Of a stretch of 26,837 nt of DNA, positions 22,944 to 26,837 are shown in pieces. Position numbers and translations under genes: made by a program. Position 1 is the stretch's first letter. Every line of letters starts with the position of its first letter. This DNA comes from a virus. The notes beneath the pieces are model-generated. The model worked only from the letters and a program-made list of their open reading frames with translations. It searched no databases and was not told the origin of the DNA. The stretch lies in the IMG/VR virus record IMGVR_UViG_3300022916_000683, positions 1-26,837 of that record; one strand, written 5' to 3'.

Positions 22944-25472
22944 TTAAAAAAACCTTTCAATTGAAGTTTTTTTATCAATGGGCATATCCCATTTCATACT
23001 CTCATAGAACAACTCTATTTTCTTCTTTAGGGCTTTATCAAATAACTTATCCCTATCTATATATTGAGCTACGAAATCCATAATCTCTTTAGGATCATCA
23101 TAACCCTTGTAAGCGATAGCATCGATATTAAATGGATTGTCTTTCAGATAAACCCATCTAATTTTACTACTATTTCTAATCTGCTCGTGATTATTGACTT
23201 TAAAATGTTTTAACAAGTCATTATAGATAACTGATGCCTTAACGTGGACTGGTGCACCCTTTTCCATCTCGGTAAACATAGTCTTACTACCAAAACCATG
23301 TTTTGTCTTTTTCTTCGTGTATTTCTTTATACCCTTGACACCACTCGGTAAAGATATGTTTGTAATATCATGGTCGTTTAGACCCTTTTTAAATTCTAAA
23401 ATGAATTCATCAATTCTTTCTTTTGGAACTTTAAAAAGAATAGCTTTCAATACCTTAGTCATGAAATCACGAAATGCTGGTGGGAATGAACTACGGACAA
23501 TATCTAATCCCTTAACATCTAGCTTCTCACATGGAGTACCACCATCATTAATAATCCATTGACCATATCGTTTTTTAGTAACCCAAAAAGCAGCCTTAGC
23601 AATCATTTCTTGTTTAATCTCAAACCTATGTCCTTCATGTATGTTTAAGAAGTTTTTAGCAAAGTAATCATATGATTTGTTAATATATATTTGAACCTCT
23701 GAAGCAATATCAAGAATTTGTTCTGTCATAAACTTCTCATCTTTAACATCAGCATTTGGGAATCTATCCTTAACTAATGGTAAAGCACTATAGAATACTG
23801 AATCCGTATCCGTGTAGATACAATAGTCTTTATCGGTTTTCAATATCTTATTATAGTAGTTATTGGTAACTTTCTCCGTGAACTGAATTAACTTCACTCC
23901 AGTAGTCGTTGTACCCTCGGCATTATCTATATCATAAAACCTAAATACCGATAACCCCAAGACACCATATAAACTGTTAAGTAAAATCTTTTGAACGTGC
24001 TGTCTTCTATTGAAATGACTACTTAATTCTTCATCACCCGCTTTACCATATTTTTTAGACAATGCTCTATATTCAACTCTTTCATCAAACCACTTTTCCA
24101 AGATAGCTGGTATAACACCTTTCTTGGTTAAATCATATATAACTCCGTTGGAAGATATTGAGACATTATTTTTATTGAAGAAATCTTTCAACTCACCATT
24201 ACTGAATCGTCTAATTATCTTACCGTTCTTTTCTACGGAATATGTCTTTGTGACTCCTTTAATAAACTCTTCCGCATCCCAACCGTTAATCTTACCTATC
24301 TTGGTTTCGGGAGACATATTCAAACTCATAATGATACTTGGATACATAGAAGTTAAATCCAAATCAAATACCCAATCATAACAACCAGGTTCAGGACTCT
24401 TTACGTAAGCACCACTAAACCTACCATCCGAACCATCATAACTAACATCGTAGGCTTTACTCGGAGCGACTAAATTTAAACTTTTTAAATAAACTAACAT
24501 CGCACCTTCAATATAACGAGAACTAAAGTAAACCTCTTCATAAGGTATCCTACCTAAATGACATACACCCTTTGCTAAATCAATTAATTTTAATTTATCA
24601 TCAAGAGCCTTAACAATCTTAACGTCATTCAAGTTATATTCAATAAACTTATCAATATCATCTCTGTATAAATCATCTAATGTGCCTTCATACTCAACCT
24701 TACCAATTCCAACCTCAATAGTTCCTATATGGTCTAATCTATAACTTGATTGCTGAGTAAAGGTGAACTTTTTATATAAATCCATATAATCCAAAGCACT
24801 AACACCAGCAATTCGATACATCTTTTTGTTTGGGTTATACTTTACGATTTGAATCGGTGAAAGGGCATTGGCAAACTCCTCACCCAAGACTTTAGATATT
24901 CTATTATATAAATAAGGTACATCAAACCCATTTATGTTCCAACCAGTAATTATAGTCGGTTTAACATTCATCCAATATTGTAAAATAGCTTTTAATAACT
25001 CTATCTCGGTCTTGAAGAATTGAATATCAACCCCATCCTTAATATTACCTTTACCTTCACCTAAAACATAAACTGAATACTCTCCATTATGTTTAGTATA
25101 AAATGCTACTGATGTGATTTTATTACTAGCTTTTGCTGGTTCAGGGAAACCATCCGTGACTTCTACTTCAATGTCAAAGAATAGTTCTCTGTGATTTTTA
25201 GATGGTTCGTCTGAATCTGAATATCTATCTAAAAGTACTCTCGTATCTAATGGTATATCCGATTCGAATACTTTGCCTGTTTTAAAATCTTCTTCTGTCC
25301 AATACGTTACTTTCTTTAACTTATCTCCGTAAATAGAACGATATTGACCACTTCCGTCTTTTACGTAAGCGTAATTCTTAAATATAAAATTTTGATAACC
25401 AGCAACATCATCCCATAGATGAACTTCTACTTGATTACCACCTCTCTTTTCACACCACAAATTTTGATAAAT
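22944..25472 (-). CDS. 43: Family B DNA polymerase with 3'-5' exonuclease (gp43-like), probable AUU start
   Basis: Counted from the AUU at 25472 the protein is 842 aa. Exonuclease motifs are intact: FFDIEVE (D100/E102), NGFDVPYL (D184) and YNLNDVK (Y279/D283). Polymerase motif A is DLTSMYPSII (D372), motif B KILLNSLYG (about 495-503) and motif C YTDTDS (D555/D557); KKRYG follows. It ends SIERFF, like a clamp-binding peptide. It replicates the phage genome with the clamp and loader downstream. The longest open frame begins with a TTG at 25529, but that codon is the -35 box of a strong promoter, so it cannot be the start on that transcript. AAGGGAG lies six bases before the AUU, and T4 gp43 also begins with a Tyr a few residues in. 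The next TTG (25460) is too far from the Shine-Dalgarno. Confidence 0.95.
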   Translation of the reverse strand: MYQNLWCEKRGGNQVEVHLWDDVAGYQNFIFKNYAYVKDGSGQYRSIYGDKLKKVTYWTEEDFKTGKVFESDIPLDTRVLLDRYSDSDEPSKNHRELFFDIEVEVTDGFPEPAKASNKITSVAFYTKHNGEYSVYVLGEGKGNIKDGVDIQFFKTEIELLKAILQYWMNVKPTIITGWNINGFDVPYLYNRISKVLGEEFANALSPIQIVKYNPNKKMYRIAGVSALDYMDLYKKFTFTQQSSYRLDHIGTIEVGIGKVEYEGTLDDLYRDDIDKFIEYNLNDVKIVKALDDKLKLIDLAKGVCHLGRIPYEEVYFSSRYIEGAMLVYLKSLNLVAPSKAYDVSYDGSDGRFSGAYVKSPEPGCYDWVFDLDLTSMYPSIIMSLNMSPETKIGKINGWDAEEFIKGVTKTYSVEKNGKIIRRFSNGELKDFFNKNNVSISSNGVIYDLTKKGVIPAILEKWFDERVEYRALSKKYGKAGDEELSSHFNRRQHVQKILLNSLYGVLGLSVFRFYDIDNAEGTTTTGVKLIQFTEKVTNNYYNKILKTDKDYCIYTDTDSVFYSALPLVKDRFPNADVKDEKFMTEQILDIASEVQIYINKSYDYFAKNFLNIHEGHRFEIKQEMIAKAAFWVTKKRYGQWIINDGGTPCEKLDVKGLDIVRSSFPPAFRDFMTKVLKAILFKVPKERIDEFILEFKKGLNDHDITNISLPSGVKGIKKYTKKKTKHGFGSKTMFTEMEKGAPVHVKASVIYNDLLKHFKVNNHEQIRNSSKIRWVYLKDNPFNIDAIAYKGYDDPKEIMDFVAQYIDRDKLFDKALKKKIELFYESMKWDMPIDKKTSIERFF

Positions 25473-25478
25473 AACTAA

Positions 25479-25485
25479 CTCCCTT
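25479..25485 (-). promoter_or_regulatory. Shine-Dalgarno deciding the polymerase start
   Basis: AAGGGAG on the minus strand lies six bases before an in-frame AUU (25472-25470). No ATG, GTG or TTG in the polymerase frame lies within usable distance of it. The predicted transcript begins near 25493, so this site is the only good ribosome-binding site on the leader. Confidence 0.7.
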
Positions 25486-25499
25486 ATTTCCGATACCTC

Positions 25500-25529
25500 A
25501 ATATACAACAAAAACCCTATACAAGTCAA
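25500..25529 (-). promoter_or_regulatory. Sigma-70-like promoter for the DNA polymerase gene
   Basis: A TTGACT -35 box (25529-25524) and TATATT -10 box (25505-25500) on the minus strand are 18 bases apart. The predicted start near 25493 gives a leader of about 20 bases with the Shine-Dalgarno. The -35 box lies in the loop of an inverted repeat (25510-25537), which may affect its use. Confidence 0.8.
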
Positions 25530-25537
25530 GGGTTTTT
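25510..25537. repeat. Inverted repeat around the polymerase -35 box
   Basis: On the plus strand AAAAACCC (25510-25517) and GGGTTTTT (25530-25537) form a perfect 8-bp stem with a 12-base loop that contains the -35 box. T-runs follow the stem on both strands (seven T on plus, five on minus counting the stem), so it could also be a weak bidirectional terminator or an operator. Confidence 0.8.
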
Positions 25538-25539
25538 TT

Positions 25540-25579
25540 AGTAAAACGGGGGCTATATTTCAAGCCCCCGCACTTTACT
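25540..25579 (-). terminator. Intrinsic terminator after the TonB-dependent receptor gene
   Basis: On the minus strand, CGGGGGCT and AGCCCCCG (arms 25563-25570 and 25547-25554) form an 8-bp GC-rich stem with an 8-base loop, extended by AGTAAA/TTTACT outer arms. It is followed by TTTT and lies three bases after the receptor stop codon. It should end receptor transcription and isolate it from the polymerase promoter just downstream. Confidence 0.9.
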
Positions 25580-25581
25580 AT

Positions 25582-26837
25582 TTAAAAATTAACAGATAGT
25601 CCTACATTGTAGTATCTTGGTGTTCCCAAGAATACTTCAGCGTTATGAGCTAAGTGAAGTTTATCACCATACCCATTGTACTGACTATTGTCAACTGCGT
25701 CTTGAACATAAACACCATCAAGAGCATTAAAGATATGAGCACTAAGCGTCATATCATAACCACCAATTTCTGGTAGTTTGTATGCTATATGTAAGTCAAG
25801 TTTTGAATAGCCAGGAGCTTTCCAAACTTGAGTTTCATCGGCACCATCTTCATCGACTTCACGAGAATCGGGAGACCAATCAGCGTAATTATCATCATAC
25901 ATTTTATACAAACCCTGTATGCTAAGTCCTTCCAATGGTTTAAGTGTTAAACCACCAACATAAGCTGTTTGTGGTTGGTCACCGACCATTAGACCATCAA
26001 GAGCGTACTCATACTGAGTTGTAGTTTGACCGACAACTTGGTTGTCGTCATTATACTCCATCTCTTGATAATCACCTTTGGCATCACCATCGAACTGCCA
26101 AGTACCTTTACTGAATACTAAATTCAAGTCAACCATTTCGTGAAGAGCAATTTTAGACTCTACTTCAAAACCAGTATGACTTTGATTTACACCAGTTAGA
26201 TAAATGACATCTGTATCACCTGAATCTCCAGCACCTGTTTCAACAGATTTGGTAAGGTTTCTATCTTTCCATTGAGTATTATATGAACTCAATTTAAGAT
26301 CAACATTACCACTTGCATACTTTCCACCAATTTCGAAACTTGTAAATTTCTCATTGATTGGGTTGGTAGCAACTGTACCATCAAATTTGATTACATTATC
26401 TAAGATGGGTGGCTTCTCAACATACCCACCATTAATAAATGCAGACATTCTATCATCAAGGTTATAAACACCACCACCTTTCACTTGGAAAGTTGTAATA
26501 GCATCAGCCGAAACTTTAGAAGCATCAACAGCAAAATGGTCAAGATAAGAATATCCTATTGCGGATACTCCACCCATTCCATAAAGGTTGAATTTGTCAG
26601 TAGAATATTTACCTTGTAAAAATCCACCAATCCAATCTACGGTTGTTTCATTATGATAAGCGATAATATCACCTAACATAACTTTCTTCCCATCAGTAGC
26701 ATTTTTATCGGCGTAATCAACATAGTAATCACCACCTAATAAATCACGAACTTCACGTGCGTGTTCTATACCAGCAGTTCGCCAATCAATACCAACTTGA
26801 ACTTCAAGTTCATCTGATACATCATAGTTTAATTTAG
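25582..26837 (-). CDS. TonB-dependent outer-membrane receptor, C-terminal part (5' end outside window)
   Basis: The frame is open through the right edge (417 residues visible), so the Met at 26679 is internal. The sequence is a chain of short alternating strands with aromatic girdles (VYNLDDRMSAFINGGY, KFTSFEIGGKYASGNVDLKLSS, YSKLDLHIAYKL, LSAHIFNALDGVY) and ends YYNVGLSVNF with a terminal Phe, the outer-membrane beta-barrel insertion signal. Plug and TonB box would lie beyond the window. Such receptors import iron chelates, cobalamin or glycans. The GIDWRTAG and EVRDLLGGDYYVDYAD stretches near the edge are, from memory, typical of Marinimicrobia receptors. GC looks slightly higher than in the polymerase. 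It may be phage cargo, a host gene beside an integrated element, or a chimera. Confidence 0.88.
   Translation of the reverse strand, partial: KLNYDVSDELEVQVGIDWRTAGIEHAREVRDLLGGDYYVDYADKNATDGKKVMLGDIIAYHNETTVDWIGGFLQGKYSTDKFNLYGMGGVSAIGYSYLDHFAVDASKVSADAITTFQVKGGGVYNLDDRMSAFINGGYVEKPPILDNVIKFDGTVATNPINEKFTSFEIGGKYASGNVDLKLSSYNTQWKDRNLTKSVETGAGDSGDTDVIYLTGVNQSHTGFEVESKIALHEMVDLNLVFSKGTWQFDGDAKGDYQEMEYNDDNQVVGQTTTQYEYALDGLMVGDQPQTAYVGGLTLKPLEGLSIQGLYKMYDDNYADWSPDSREVDEDGADETQVWKAPGYSKLDLHIAYKLPEIGGYDMTLSAHIFNALDGVYVQDAVDNSQYNGYGDKLHLAHNAEVFLGTPRYYNVGLSVNF

Noticed and set aside
22920-22972. Terminator at the end of the polymerase gene
   Set aside because: There is a short AT palindrome (CTTCAATTGAAG-like) and a T-run, but the stem is weak and lies within codons; the clamp promoter follows at once.
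25473-25529. N-terminal extension of the polymerase frame up to the TTG at 25529
   Set aside because: These codons coincide with the -35 box, spacer, -10 box and Shine-Dalgarno of a consensus promoter, and the extension has no likeness to family B polymerase N-termini.
25582-26679. Treating the Met at 26679 as the start of the receptor gene
   Set aside because: The frame continues without a stop to the window edge with receptor-like sequence, and full receptors are far longer than 365 residues.

Overview
The window looks like part of the genome of a T4-like tailed phage, probably marine and uncultured. The evidence is a complete T4-type replisome at the right: family B DNA polymerase (gp43-like), sliding clamp (gp45-like), clamp-loader ATPase (gp44-like) and small clamp-loader subunit (gp62-like). 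The DNA is AT-rich. Every gene lies on the minus strand, packed with overlapping stop/start codons. No tRNA, rRNA, CRISPR array or insertion sequence was seen. The only host-like gene is the C-terminal part of a TonB-dependent receptor at the extreme right. From memory its sequence resembles receptors of Marinimicrobia (SAR406), so a host of that kind is a low-confidence guess.

Layout, read in the direction of transcription (right to left): (1) 26837-25582, the 3' part of a TonB-dependent receptor gene, closed by a strong hairpin terminator. (2) 25529-20281, two sigma-70-like promoters (TTGACTT ... GTATATT) in front of polymerase and clamp, then clamp loader, a zinc ribbon, the small loader subunit and a membrane protein. 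(3) 20272-17555, an accessory block: a DUF1599/MazG-like protein, a ClpP-like protease with an intact triad, a Cas4/RecB-like nuclease with four candidate Fe-S cysteines, a SLOG/DUF2493 protein, a ribbon-helix-helix protein and a small unknown. (4) 17562-1, a very large glycan block: about eleven glycosyltransferases of both GT-A and GT-B type, two methyltransferases, a UDP-GlcNAc 4,6-dehydratase-like enzyme, and GDP-mannose 4,6-dehydratase, a ColD-like 3-dehydratase and a fucose/colitose synthase-like enzyme.

These genes could work together as follows. Gmd makes GDP-4-keto-6-deoxymannose from host GDP-mannose. The aminotransferase-fold enzyme has His where the PLP-binding Lys should be, as in ColD, so it should remove the 3-hydroxyl. 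The fcl/colC-like enzyme then epimerises and reduces to give GDP-colitose, or GDP-fucose if it bypasses the 3-dehydratase. The glycosyltransferases and methyltransferases would build and decorate a glycan on the virion or on the infected cell. The whole set appears to be read through from the replisome promoters, because no gap longer than about 40 bases occurs from the clamp gene to the left edge.

Points most worth checking: the colitose-type pathway in a phage; the TonB receptor beside a phage replisome (real phage cargo, integration boundary or chimera); a perfect 136-bp direct repeat that has produced a chimeric epimerase fragment; a probable AUU start codon for the polymerase, whose promoter overlaps the apparent upstream reading frame; and an inverted repeat that places the polymerase -35 box in a hairpin loop.
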